A stretch of DNA of 64,000 nucleotides from Pilatotrama ljubarskyi. Taxonomy: Eukaryota; Basidiomycota; Agaricomycetes; Polyporales; Polyporaceae. A program made the position numbers and the translations under genes. A model generated the notes under the pieces. That model did not search any database, had not been told where the DNA came from, and worked only from the letters and a program-made list of their open reading frames with translations. Below are positions 41,900 through 52,831 of this stretch, in pieces. The stretch is taken from the NCBI GenBank assembly GCA_022385805.1, contig MU277692.1, positions 124,001 to 188,000 on the forward strand, read 5' to 3'. How positions within the stretch are numbered: position 1 is the first letter of the stretch; each line of letters opens with the position of its first letter.

Positions 41900-43060
41900 G
41901 TTCAGTGCTGCGGCCCGAAAGCGTCTGGGCTCAGCTCACTGTCGCTTATATGTGGTGCTTGGGGTCTCCCACTGGTTCCGATACGTTGAGAGGATTGAGA
42001 CGACCCTACTCATGCAGTTGTTAATGCGGTCTATATTCCCATCCTATCGGTGTGAACAGACCTTGTGTATTGGGCGAAACGACAGCCGTATCGGGGTCCA
42101 GGGCCAAGAACAGTGCTTCTTGAGACGCGGACCCGTGGAGCCAGAAATCGGACTGCGGGTCATCCTCCATGGTGCAGCGGCTGGAAAGTAGAGCAGAGTA
42201 TGAGGGTAGCCCGGTAGAGTGACGCTATCGTAAGAGGCTTCGGGAGGATGGTTCAAGGGTGCGATGCTGGTCGAACTATATGCCGGGAATACGGTGGCTT
42301 GTTGCAGCCACAATCAGAACTATCGCGCTATGCTCGACCGTCCCACAGCACGTCGACCTGGACAGGCCTGACGGGATAGCCGAGGCCGCTGCTGGCACCA
42401 GACCGGGTACAGAGTTGAGCTCGACGTCCCAGTTGAGTACTGCGCTTGACGTCGGTGGTAGCTGCGGTAGTTGTTTTAGCGCCAGTGTACATCGGCGAAC
42501 CACGGGCGCTTCGTACCCTGTCCTCTTATAATCGACTCCTCTTCATCTCGGGCACCACGGACACGGATTTTTGCGTCCGCACACTGGCCAGCAGCATTGC
42601 ACTCAAGCTTCATCTCCTGTGATCGCTGTCTGGACATCTCTGGGCTTATGGCGAGAGCTGTGGATGTTGCTACTTCTGCGACCGGAGTGTGCACCGGCAT
42701 ATGCTGTCTGTCGGTGGCTACTACTACTGAGCAGTGTACAGCCAAAGACAGCTTCAAAGGCAAGAGGGCGACCTCATCGTCCGTTTTCTTGGACGATTCT
42801 AGAGTCGAAGGAGGCCCAAAGTCGCCGCACAGCGCATGGATTCTTCGAATTGTTCAACTCGTGACTACACTGAGACGGCCATGAGTCCATGGGAGAAGCC
42901 GGTCGGCTGTTATATAGGTGATACCTGCACCAGCTAGCCATCTTGTCTCTATGTTGCTTCCGCGGCCATTACCCACACGTCGGCGCCTTTGGCTCCTTCG
43001 AGCATTCGAGGACTGTACTTGGATCAGTGATCAGTCACCGCTCGTCGGCTGCCTCCCAAC
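41900..43060. other. Divergent intergenic region
   Basis: This holds the 5' flanks of the RdRP and amidohydrolase genes. A TATATAG lies at 42911-42917, about 145 bases before the ATG at 43061. No gene is supported. Confidence 0.45.
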
Positions 43061-44640
43061 ATGAAGGTTTACTACGACCCCGATTGTCTGCTGCATAATC
43101 CACCCCATGAGATCTTGTCTGGACGGCTGGTACCCTACCTGGAAAGCCCCAGCCGCGTACGGTGCATCACAGATGCGCTTACGAAGAGCGGGTCGTTTCA
43201 ATTCAAACTATCCGAGAAAGACTGGCCTCATGATATCGTGGACTACGTTCGGAAGGTGCACACAGGAGACTACGTGGACCATGTGAAGAACATATACAAC
43301 GAGTGGATTGCTGCTGGAGGTGATCAGGTCGGTCATATTTTCCGAGTATCGCGAACGTGCGGTTGTTGTTCGAGCTGACCAATGTACTTGAGAGCGCTGT
43401 GCTCCCAGAAACGTTCCTTCATCGTGAGCTTCCCACTGGTAGAGCCGATGGTGCCGTCAAATTGTCCCCTATTGCGAGAGCCGGTGAGAACGACACACAT
43501 GGATCCTCAGCACCCACGGATCTAACAGCTTGAGAAATCGAAGGCGTCTACTGCTTCGACCTCAGCTGCCCCATCACTTTCGGTGAGAGCTCTCGGGCAT
43601 CGCTACAGGTCATCCTGAATAGTGATCTTCCACGTTCTCACCATCGCAGACACCTATCACGCGGCCATCGCATCCTCGCGGGTCACTCTATCGGCAGCGA
43701 GAAGCCTGGCTGACAACTTTTCAAAAGCGGACCGCGGGGTCTTCGCGTTGGGGTAAGTTCACCACTGCCGTCAACAGACCGCTGACGAGCAAGGTTGTGT
43801 CGATGTCAGGCGGCCTCCTGGCCACCACGCTCAAAACTCAGTTTGCGGCGGCTACTGCTTCTTCAACAACGTTGCGATTGCGGCGAAGTACCTACTGGAG
43901 CATCATGCTAGTGACGCCGTGGCTATTCTGGATGTGGACTACCACCACGGCAACGGGAGTAAGCCGCCAGCTTCTGGCACTTTGCACATCCACGTTCAAA
44001 CTAGTTCGAACTCTCTCGTAACAGCGCAGCAGATCTTCTATGACGACCCGCGCGTCTTGTACGTCTCGCTCCACGCGGAGGACGACTATCCATGTACGCA
44101 TAGCCATTTCCACCGCCCGTGCGGGTCGACTGAGGGGGCACTCATCTTGGTCGCCAGACTTTACCGGTTCCGCAGACGAGCGCGGCGCTGGTGCGGGGCT
44201 CGGATACAACCACAACTTTCCGATCCCGCGAGAGAAGGGCACAGACGAGGTGTACTGCGAGACGCTACAGCAGGCCGCCGACCTTATCAAGAAGCACGAC
44301 ATCGCGTACCTCATCATCAGGTGAGCTTCGACAGGGCAGCGGGCGGAAACCAGCTCGGAGCTGACTGCATCTCAGCCTCGGAGTTGATACATATCAAGAA
44401 GACCCCATTTGTGAGTTCCAGTTGACGCAGAGCTGCTATCGTCGCATTGGGCAGATTGTCGCATCGGTGGGAAAGCCCACCCTGTTTGTCATGGAGGGGT
44501 GAGTGCGTCGGTTCGCCCACGGGTGACCGCAGAGCCTGATGGACTTATATAACTGGGCACCGCGCAGCGGTTACCACCTCGACACTCTGGGCGATAACGT
44601 CGCGTCCGTGCTGCTTGGTTTCGAGCAGGCTGTACTTTGA
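43061..44640 (+). CDS. Histone deacetylase-fold protein (acetylpolyamine amidohydrolase-like)
   Basis: Zn-dependent deacetylase of the arginase/HDAC fold. The start is ATG 43061 (MKVYYDPDCLLHNPP). Exons join in phase to TGA 44638-44640, about 360 residues. Family motifs: the first block CFDLSCPITF; RPPGHHA with the charge-relay His pair; GYCFFNNVAIAAKYLL; the Zn-ligand block ILDVDYHHGNGT; SLHAEDDYPYFTGSADERG; the second Zn Asp in SLGVDTY; and FVMEGGYHLDTLG with the catalytic-tyrosine position. The short length and the N-terminus pointing to an acetylated-side-chain pocket fit acetylpolyamine amidohydrolase or HDAC10-like members better than the large nuclear class I enzymes. Substrate (polyamine or protein) is undecided. 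A short intron-like GTGAG at 44410 must be read as coding to keep the frame (DPICEFQLTQ). Confidence 0.85.
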
Positions 44641-45488
44641 GCATGCAGTATAAAAGCTCTCCCGTCGGCCACCGAGTGCGCCACACTGGTGCTGCCGAAC
44701 GAATATGACGCACAGCTTTGTGCAGATCACCCAACGCGCGGCGGATGAATCGTTATAACCTTTGGGGGGAGAGGCTCTGATCCGCCCAGCCTTGCAACCA
44801 GGAACGGGTAAGCGCCCACCTTGTGGCTGCGACGCTCAAGCGACATCCAAATGTTGAGGCAGCGAGCCGACCACGCGCTACGGGAGCGAAAGTCGGCCTC
44901 GAAAGCAACGTATAATATACTGGAGAGCCTAGGCATTCATTTCGTCTCCTCGCGTCTCTGCTTCTCGTCCTCGGCGTCGCGCACGGAAGTTTCATAATTT
45001 GTCGACCAGCATATGTTTCAGCTGAGCGATGATCGATACCACCATTCAAACGTTAACATCACTTCTAAGTTCCCTTATCCTGCAAACATACTTACGGGTA
45101 GACATACATCCCTCCCATCACGAAAAGTTTGTCATGGGACCACCCAATTGCCCCGCCTCGAAACCCATCAGGAAGCTCAGGGACCGCCGTGACGACGGAG
45201 CCGACTTCTCCACAGAGGGCCTGAGAACGGCCCGCCGAGCGAGGCTTGTAAAACACGACTTCCAGATCACGGCGCCCCCACAATCCCCCGCCCGTTAGGT
45301 GAGTACCATTCCATACATATCCCCGACCGCTGCGGGAGCATCACTGATGGTGATGTTTCTTCCCTCCGCCGGCGGCCCAGACAAGAGTACTTCAAGCACG
45401 GCACTGTGTGCCATCGGCGACTTTCCTTCGCCCCGGCCAGAACCTGCTCCTTGTACCCCAGGGGGATTGTCGCCCAGTCGCCCAGTCC
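44641..45488. other. Intergenic region
   Basis: No gene is supported between the amidohydrolase and the membrane-protein gene. Short frames here are shadows or low complexity. Confidence 0.45.
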
Positions 45489-47228
45489 ATGGCTGCACTT
45501 CCTCAGGCCCTGCAGGATGAGCTTGCGGAGTTGATAGTCGGACTCGACGGACTCGAGCGGACGCGCTACCTCTCAATTGCTGCAACATGCGTCTTTTTCT
45601 ACGATATGTTCTTGACCTTCGACCAAGAGGTGCGTGAGATTCACTTGCTCTGCTCATCCTCTTCTCATGGCCTGTTTGATAGGTTGAATATTTCTGGACG
45701 GGTCCCTGGTCGACCTCTCGTGTATTATTCTTCCTGGTGCGTCTGGTTCCTCGTCCTCCGGAGAAGGAGCGCTACTCACGGTCTTGTCTCACTAGAACCG
45801 CTACTTCCCTCCAATCGAGCTAGTGTGAGTATCATTGGTTATCTTTCCGCCACTGCTTCACTGACTTTCACCCCAGTCTATGTCTAGTCGGTACGTTGCC
45901 ACGAAAACTGCAGGCTTCGACCTTCATGTAACGCCTGACGGTTGGCTTCCAGGTCTCCTCGCTCCTAATCTATCCTTAGAAGTAAGCGACCATTGTACGT
46001 TCTGTTCACCGACGTCCTACTGATTCCTCGCGGGTTCAGTTGTACGTTACAACACATGACCTACCGCGACTCTCATAGACAACCTTCGTTCAGTTGCACC
46101 GGCCTGATTCACACGAACTTCATCCTCGCAATCGTTGGCCTTGCCATCGTCCAAGGTACGTCCGTTCCGCCGTCTGCTCTTTGACTTCGGGCAGAGATCC
46201 TCAATGCCACTGCGCCACAGCCATCATCGTAATGCGGATCTGTCTGGTTTATTCCAAGGACTTCGTAGCCCGCGCCTTCATCGTCGGCTGTTTCATCGCG
46301 TGCACCGTCCTCACGCTGGTCATCTACGTGAAAGTTTGGCACGACGTCGATCCGATCCCCATCCCGCTTCCGGGCCTGAAGATCAACGGATGCACGGCGC
46401 CGGAGTCGCGCCAAGTGTGGAAGATCTTCATCCCTAACCTGGGTTTGCACACGTTGCTGTATGTCGTGACTTCGTTCCCGATGCTGCGGGCGCGCATGGT
46501 GGGCAAGCAGTCCCGGTTGCTGAATCGATTGGCAAGAGAGTGAGTTGTTCTGGCCACCTGCGGAGAGGGCGATTCTGACGTAGGCGCAGTGGCGGGATCT
46601 TCTACTTCAATATATTCGGTAAGTCAGCGGCTGTACACTGCGATACATGCGCCAAGACTCACGCGTAGCAGCCGTCGCCATGTTCTCCACCATTGGTTCC
46701 TTCGCCAAGAGTCCTCTGGTGCGTACAGGCGGTCGATGCAACCTCAGTGACTGTACTGATCGCACCTGATACGTAGATCACTTTGCCTGCCATATACTCG
46801 AAGTGCGCACAGTCTTGATACTCTGTCGTCCTGGCGGCTTCAACTCACCTCTTCCTCCCGTCAGCCTGCTGCTCTCCATCGCGGCGGTCTCGGTATCCCG
46901 TCTTATGCTCAGTATTCGGTCGCTCGCTGCGCGGCTGTCAGTCTCACCGGACTGGCTGCTCAACAACACAGAGCTCGCTCGGGTGAACTGGAAGCCGGGC
47001 GCACGCAACGGGGAGCTCATTGTCGAGATAGACCCGATTGAGGACGATCTCGAGCTGGCGAGCGTCAACGAGCTGCACAAGCACTCGAAGCGTTCCGGAA
47101 CTCCCGCCATCTATACGACACGTGTGGGCGTACTGGAGCATCAGGTGTATCCCGGCTCAAGGGACTACAAGGCGCCACCGCGACCGAAGAAAACCAGAGT
47201 TGCGTTCCAGACGGGTGAGTACATGTAA
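45489..47228 (+). CDS. DUF6533-like multi-helix membrane protein
   Basis: Basidiomycete-specific integral membrane family of unknown function. The start is ATG 45489 (MAALPQALQDELAELIVG). The first exon has the family head RYLSIAATCVFFYDMFLTFD, which splices to VEYFWTGPWSTSRVLFFLNRY. Later helices are FILAIVGLAIVQ-AIIVMRICLVYSK, ARAFIVGCFIACTVLTLVIY, IFIPNLGLHTLLYVVTSFPM, a short GGIFYFNIF segment and SIAAVSVSRLMLSIRSL. The C-terminal tail is hydrophilic (ELASVNELHKHSKRSG) and ends MKTR-like with TAA or TGA near 47228. Junctions between about 45880 and 46090 (after the fourth exon) could not be settled by eye, so one exon there may be misplaced or damaged. The rest of the frame is intact. Confidence 0.65.
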
Positions 47229-47808
47229 CGCAGGATAACAGGAGGCGAATTTATCACTGACGCGCGGCCTGCAAGACGAGAGGGAATCGTATGACGCTTG
47301 ATGAGCATACACGATTAGCACATACCCATCACGTTGTACGAAGATACCGTTGTGTAGTAGCCTAATGAGGTGATACCGTCGCTCCTCGTATATAATATGC
47401 ATATATACACTGTACCCATTGTTTTGCCGATTCTTTTACCCCTACGAGGCATGGTGATATCTATGGCCGAATGATGCCATTTTTTCGAGTTGTAAACTGA
47501 TGTATAGGATATGAAGTGTACAAGGCATCATCTATGAGCCTCTTTGAAAGTTTAGAGTGCTAAAGCGAGTCTAAGTGGACGAGATAGATGGCGGTTCAGC
47601 GCGGTCATTCAACGTTCGCGGCGTGCTGGAATGAGCTCGAGGGGATCATACAGTGAGGTAGCGAATGTCAACACTTGCCATATGTAGCATCTCGGCACTT
47701 GCCGATTCGGCGCTTACAGCTCGCTACGACGATTCGCTGAGCTCGGTCTTTCTGAATCTGCCACAACCACTGCAAGCACATACGCTTCTCTTGCCGCTAT
47801 CTTCCGGA
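47229..47808. other. Intergenic region
   Basis: An AT-richer stretch runs from about 47380 to 47530. It is upstream of the snRNP-protein gene. The frame of that gene stays open to 47665 but has no conserved residues before 47809. Confidence 0.5.
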
Positions 47809-48940
47809 ATGGCTGAAATGTCTGCTCCTCCCCTCGCGCACGACGCTATGCAGGGCGTTCAGACCAACGTCGTTGCACCTGCACCTGTCGCCGGCGCACC
47901 CATACCGATCCCTGGCATGGCGCCTCCTGCTCCTGCTGTAGCGCCCCAACCTCACGCTCCGGCCCAGGAAGAATTTGCCTCCGAGACCCTGTACATCCAA
48001 AACTTGAACGAGAAGATCAAGATACCAGTGCTCAAAGCGTCATTGCGAGGCTTGTTCAAGGCATACGGCGAGGTGCTCGATGTTGTCGCGCACAGTAACC
48101 TCCGCATGCGCGGGCAAGCGTTCGTGTCCTTCGAGTCGGCGGAGATCGCGAAAAAGGCGTTGAAGGAGGTCCGAGGGTTCCCTCTCTATTCGAAGCCTAT
48201 GGTGCGTTGTTGCGATATCCTGTCATGCTTCTTTGCTGACGATGGCTTCAGCAAATCTCGTTTGCTCGGACTCGGTCAGACGCTGTGGTGAAGAAGCTTG
48301 ACTCGGGAAATTACGAGGCTCACAAGCAGCGAAGGCTCGAGCACAAGAGTACGTCCATGCTATCTTCGACTTGTGTGCGAAGCAAAGCGATGCTGATATA
48401 GCCCTGCAGAGGCTACGCGCTACACAAATCCCATCAAGCGCAAGTATCGTCAGAAGCGGTTGGCTGCAGAGAGTACGTTTTCACGTCTCCGTACCGTATT
48501 TCCTGCTAACTGCGTTCGCAGTGGACGGCGGTGCTGCCGCACCAGCGACCAAGCGACCAAACGTCCAGATGCCGGACGAGTATCTCCCACCGAACAAGAT
48601 CCTCTTCTTGCAGAACCTCCCCGAGAACGTCAGCAAGGACCAGCTCATGGCGCTCTTCTCTCAGTACGTGTTTCTCGCCGCCCACTCGTCGTATCCGCTC
48701 ATTCTGACCATGTGTCGCCCAGGTATCCCAACCTGTACGAAGTTCGTCTCATCCCGACGAAGAAAGATATCGCGTTCGTGGAGTTCTTGGACGAGGCGAG
48801 TGCCACCGTCGCGAAGGAGGCGCTGCACAACTACAAACTCGACGGCGAGAACAAGATCAAGGTGCGTTCCTCGTTCTCGAATGTGGGCCTGGTGCTCATT
48901 ATGCTTCTCTCGTCCACAGATCACCTTCGCGAGGAAGTAA
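47809..48940 (+). CDS. U1A/U2B''-type snRNP protein (two RRMs)
   Basis: Spliceosomal RNA-binding protein that contacts U1 and/or U2 snRNA stem-loops. Six exons (48201, 48348, 48472, 48663 and 48861 end the first five) give 284 residues from ATG 47809 to TAA 48938-48940. A Pro/Ala-rich leader of about 60 residues is followed by RRM1: RNP2 LYIQNL, then RGLFKAYGEVLDVV and RNP1 RGQAFVSF. A basic linker follows (YTNPIKRKYRQKRLAAE). RRM2 has RNP2 ILFLQNLP and RNP1 KDIAFVEF, ending ITFARK at the stop, exactly as in U1A/U2B''. Drosophila SNF shows one protein can serve both snRNPs (family knowledge); whether this fungus has one or two copies is not visible here. An alternative start three codons downstream (ATGTCTGCT) is possible. 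Confidence 0.9.
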
Positions 48941-49228
48941 TATTGAGGCCGTGCTTCCTTGCTACGAGATTCTGTCCGCTTGCTGTCGTTTCCATACCTT
49001 ATTGCCCTTGTATTCCTTTGCGCGTCGTTCGCAATGTATCATATGGGCGTGCCTTTCCGACATGTGTCGTTACAAATATCAGGTCTCGGTCTTCAGCGCA
49101 AGACGGGAATGTGTTAAGCAGCCATCGTGTCCACTGGCAGCGAATAGTCCTGGATATCTAAGAGAATACGAACAAGAATACCTCTACAAGTACAAGCTCA
49201 AATCCAAGAGGAGCTCTATTACCGGCAT

Positions 49229-51337
49229 CTAGACCCGCCCCTCACCATGCGCGGCGTCATATATGAAGTCGGGATACTCAGGAATCCACTGCTTCTCCGC
49301 TATGCGGTCCCTCACCTCCTCGCGATCCCAGTCGACTCCCGCGCTACCTTCTGCGATCGCTTGCTCTGCCACCGCGATGGCGACCTCGGTGTTGATCTGG
49401 CGCGCTTCAGAGAAGTCGGGCAGGAGAGCGTTGTCGGGGTCTTTGAGCGCCGGTGAGAGCGCCGCCAGCCGACGGGCACCAGCGATGATCATGGTGTCCG
49501 AGAGCGTTCTTGCTTGTGTGACCATCGCGCCGTATCCCAGGCCAGGATAGATCAGCGCGTCTGTATTGCGTAAGTCGTCTCGATATAACGCATGGAACGG
49601 GAATCGTACGCACTGTTACACTCAGCAATCTCGTAGTCCTTCCCGTTCGGCATCTTGCACGGTGGGAAGGGGCTGCCCGTGGCCATGAGCGCCTTTCCGT
49701 TCGTCCAGTCGTTCGCGAGCTTCGGGTCGACCTCAACAAGGCGACTCGGGTTCGAGAGCGGGAAGATGATCGGCCTCTCGGTGCCCTTCGCCATCTCGCG
49801 CACGACGTCCTCTGTGAACGCACCCGCGTGCGTCGAGCACCCGATGAGCACCGTCGGCTTGACCTTCTTCACCAAGTCCAGCAGCCCGATCTCGCCCTTC
49901 TCGTTCGTCGGCACGCCCTCCCACTCCGCGTCCGGGCGCACGTACTCGCGCAGCGCCTCGCGGATTTTGGTTGGCCCGAGCGACTCCTTGACGAGCCCGT
50001 AGCGGTCGAGGAGGAAGAAGCGCTTGTTTGCGTCTTCGCGCGAGAGCTGGTCGATGGACATGATGCCATCGCGGAGCTGCTTGGTGATACCGAGCCCGGC
50101 GGTGCCCGCGCCGTAGACGACGTAGCGCTGCTGGGAGAGCTTGCTTTTCGTGACGCCGACGGCGGACATCATGGCCGCGAGGGTCACCGCGCCTGTCCCC
50201 TGGCTATATAGGCCGCAAATCAGAATGGCCATAAAGCAAAAGATTAGGAGTGGTTAAGCGTACACATCGTCGTTGAAGACGGAATGCTTATGACGGTATA
50301 TGTCCAGTAGTCGCTGCGCATTTCCGACTCCGAAGTCCTCAAAGTGCAGTAAACTATGGGGATAGTGTTTCCGGACGAGTTGTACAAACCTGGTTTGTCG
50401 AGATGGTCATGAGTGCTACTGCGAGGAGCAGAAGTGTATACATACTGGTCAACGAATCTGTCGTAGGCTTTCCCTCGTATCCGCCGGTTGGGCCAGCCCT
50501 ACGAATTCTTTGATACGGGCGCGCCGACAAGCAGCGAGTATGTACGTACCACGTAGAGGGGGTCGTTCAAGAGTTGCTGGTTGTCAGTGCCGACGTCGAG
50601 TACGACAGGAAGGGTCTTGGATGGGTCCATTCCGCCTAAGAGCCTGAGAGCAAGTGTCATGATATGCGCCATTGGGTACAGTATCGCGCGCACGTATAGA
50701 TTGCCGATTTTGCAGTCGCGATCCCGATGCCCTGTGGTCATGCACCGTCAGTGCGAACCGACCGTGGTTGCACTGGAAATACGCACGCCGACGCCTTGAT
50801 CGCCGATTCCAAGGATCGCTTCTGAGTCCGTGACCACGAAGAGCTGGATATCGCGTCCTTTCGTCAGTTCTAGGAAATCCTCCTCCATGGCGTCCTGTTC
50901 TGGGAACGTGAGGTAAAGACCCTCGCTCCGCCGGAACAGATGCGAGTAGTTGGCTATCGCGTCGCCCTGCAGACACGTTCAGATGTGGCATATATGCAGA
51001 TAAATGGACCAATACGTACCTGGGTCGGGGTGTATATGATGGGAATAAGCTCCTTGAGATGCCTGCTGAGGAGACCATAGTACAGGACCCAGTTCTGGTC
51101 CTTCAGACTCTGCATGAACGTATTCTTGCGGATGGGTTCCGTGCGCACGCTGAGCTGGTCGTACGCCCGCTGACATTGTTCTTCGAGCGTATTGACGCGG
51201 TGCGGCAGACGACCGGTGAGGCCAAACGCCTTCCGTTCTGAATGCGTGAACGCGGTGCCCTTATTGAATCGCGGGTGGGTGAGGATACTGTCGCCGCGGA
51301 GGGCGACGCGCAGGACGCGGTTCGTCGCGGTGGCCAT
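49229..51337 (-). CDS. NAD(P)-dependent malic enzyme, copy 2
   Basis: Paralogue of the enzyme at 9631-11986. It starts at ATG 51337 ([15 protein letters not shown]) and ends at the stop codon at 49229-49231. Landmarks match copy 1: [57 protein letters not shown], the dinucleotide motif [44 protein letters not shown] and IAECN followed by [10 protein letters not shown]. It has fewer exons than copy 1: the codons for GIG and for the AECN segment are inside larger exons and not in microexons. Its N-terminus is richer in Arg and hydrophobic residues, but a mitochondrial signal is not convincing. It is convergent with the snRNP gene (288 bases between stops). The pair differs enough to be an old duplication. 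Confidence 0.92.
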
Positions 51338-51723
51338 CGTCGACGAGCAGCCTGGGGGAGACTAGGGGGAGAAGAGAGATGGTTGACGGCATGACGGCGA
51401 GTGCGAACAGTATTTATGCTTCACTCGAGCGCGACGCGCGCGTGGAGGGAGACAAGGCCGTTCGATGACGTCCGGCTCTAGGTGCCCAATCACGGCAGTC
51501 GAGGCACAGACTGTCGCAGACGAGCTCAACGTGGCACTCGTCTCTCTCGCTCTCCCGTCACCGACACGCGGACCCCATGGAGCCCACACCCGTCCGACCG
51601 CGGACCTCGACCATGCCGGCGCAGTCCAGGGCATATAATAAGCGCATGTCTAGACTCCCACAGGCGACTTGACGCTCCGGCATCGCCTTCTTCCATCGCC
51701 ACCACCACCCACCACAATCCACC
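51338..51723. other. Divergent promoter region
   Basis: A 386-base gap between malic enzyme 2 and the LysM gene. It holds a TATA-like element for the LysM gene and a pyrimidine-rich, CCACC-repeat leader just before its ATG. Confidence 0.5.
51634..51640 (+). promoter_or_regulatory. TATA-like element of the LysM gene
   Basis: TATAATA lies 84 bases before the ATG at 51724, at a spacing usual for fungal promoters. Confidence 0.45.
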
Positions 51724-52505
51724 ATGGGCCGCTGGACACAGTACGACGAGGTGCGTGCTCGGACACTGCCTGTATGCGTTAGCTCAAGCTCAACCTGCCG
51801 ACAGGACTCATATCGCCTGCCAGAGGGCATGAAGCGGGTCGGGTACGACTCTGACACGGGCAGGTATCAGTTTCGGGACCAGGGCGGCTCGCTGTGGGAG
51901 GGGCCCGAAGGCGCGCAGTTTGGGGAGATGAGACGAGGTGCGTCCTGGATCGACAGCCTGGCTGTCCATCATGGAAACGTTGCTCACAGCGCGGACAAAA
52001 CTCGCAGTCGGCGTTGCACCGGTCGTCACCGACGATCGCTCGCAGGAAGAGGACGAGGAAGCGGAGATTGGCGTTCCCTCGTCCCGTTCGGATGGCTACA
52101 GGCCTCTTGCAACAGATGCGGTGCGTGTACTCCTGCCATGCACTGACCACCTTACTGACAAACTACCTCGGAGATTAGAATGGGCCCGACTTCGTCTACC
52201 CTCGTCACACGAGCCGCACTGACAATGCCTACCGCATGATCCTTCCATTCTTCCTCATCATCGCGGTCGTTCTCCTGCTGGTCTTCCGCCTGGTTCACTC
52301 CTCAACGCCCGCCAATCCACCCGAGACAATCCTCTGCCCCGGTGGCACCGAAGCATACCACATCGTCCGCGGAGATACATGCTGGGCCCTTTCTCAGGCC
52401 CGAGGATGCACTGTGCAAGATATCCTCGACGTTAATCAAGAGCTGAACTGTGAAGCTCTACGTCTAGGCCAGGCAGTTTGTCTGCCGCGACCCCCCGACG
52501 CTTAG
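51724..52505 (+). CDS. Membrane-anchored LysM protein (CBM50)
   Basis: Four exons (51724-51750, 51805-51937, 51990-52120, 52179-52505) give 205 residues ending TAG 52503-52505. The ATG context is ACCATGGG. The N-terminal 60 residues are a hydrophilic head (MGRWTQYDE, YRLPEGMKRVGYDSDTGRYQF), followed by an acidic linker (SQEEDEEAEIGVP). A single transmembrane helix (MILPFFLIIAVVLLLVFRLV) comes next, and then a C-terminal LysM domain (AYHIVRGDTCWALSQARGCT ... DILDVNQELNC ... RLGQAVCLP) with four Cys. No signal peptide, so a type II topology with the LysM outside the membrane is inferred. LysM binds chitin or peptidoglycan; the single LysM with an intracellular head is the typical basidiomycete arrangement. 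Confidence 0.88.
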
Positions 52506-52831
52506 AAAGCACTCGGGAAAGAGGATACTGTCTCTCGGACTGTGGAACGGGATCTCATTGTACAATATCGCACGTCTTCTGTATAATGTCTTGTCTAGCT
52601 TTCAGAGTCATCGTCGACGCCTGGGGGACCCGGCCTCAGGTGCGTGGCGCTGACTGTTGTACTCCTAACTGATGGAATATCCACTGCATATACATAGGTG
52701 CGACTAGCGAACTGTACCTTGGGGCTCTGACGGTTAGTCGGGTGATGAGGATGACGTTAAGCATGCCCTTGAGCATATGTCCACGTCTACGGTTTATATG
52801 ACTGAGAGTGCCTTAGTCGTAGTGACCGTAC
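52506..52831. other. Intergenic region
   Basis: 3' flank of the LysM gene. Nothing else is seen. Confidence 0.45.

Noticed and set aside
44405..44425. Short intron in the amidohydrolase gene (GTGAGT to GCAG)
   Set aside because: It would be only about 20 nt; reading through keeps the frame and gives a normal family sequence.
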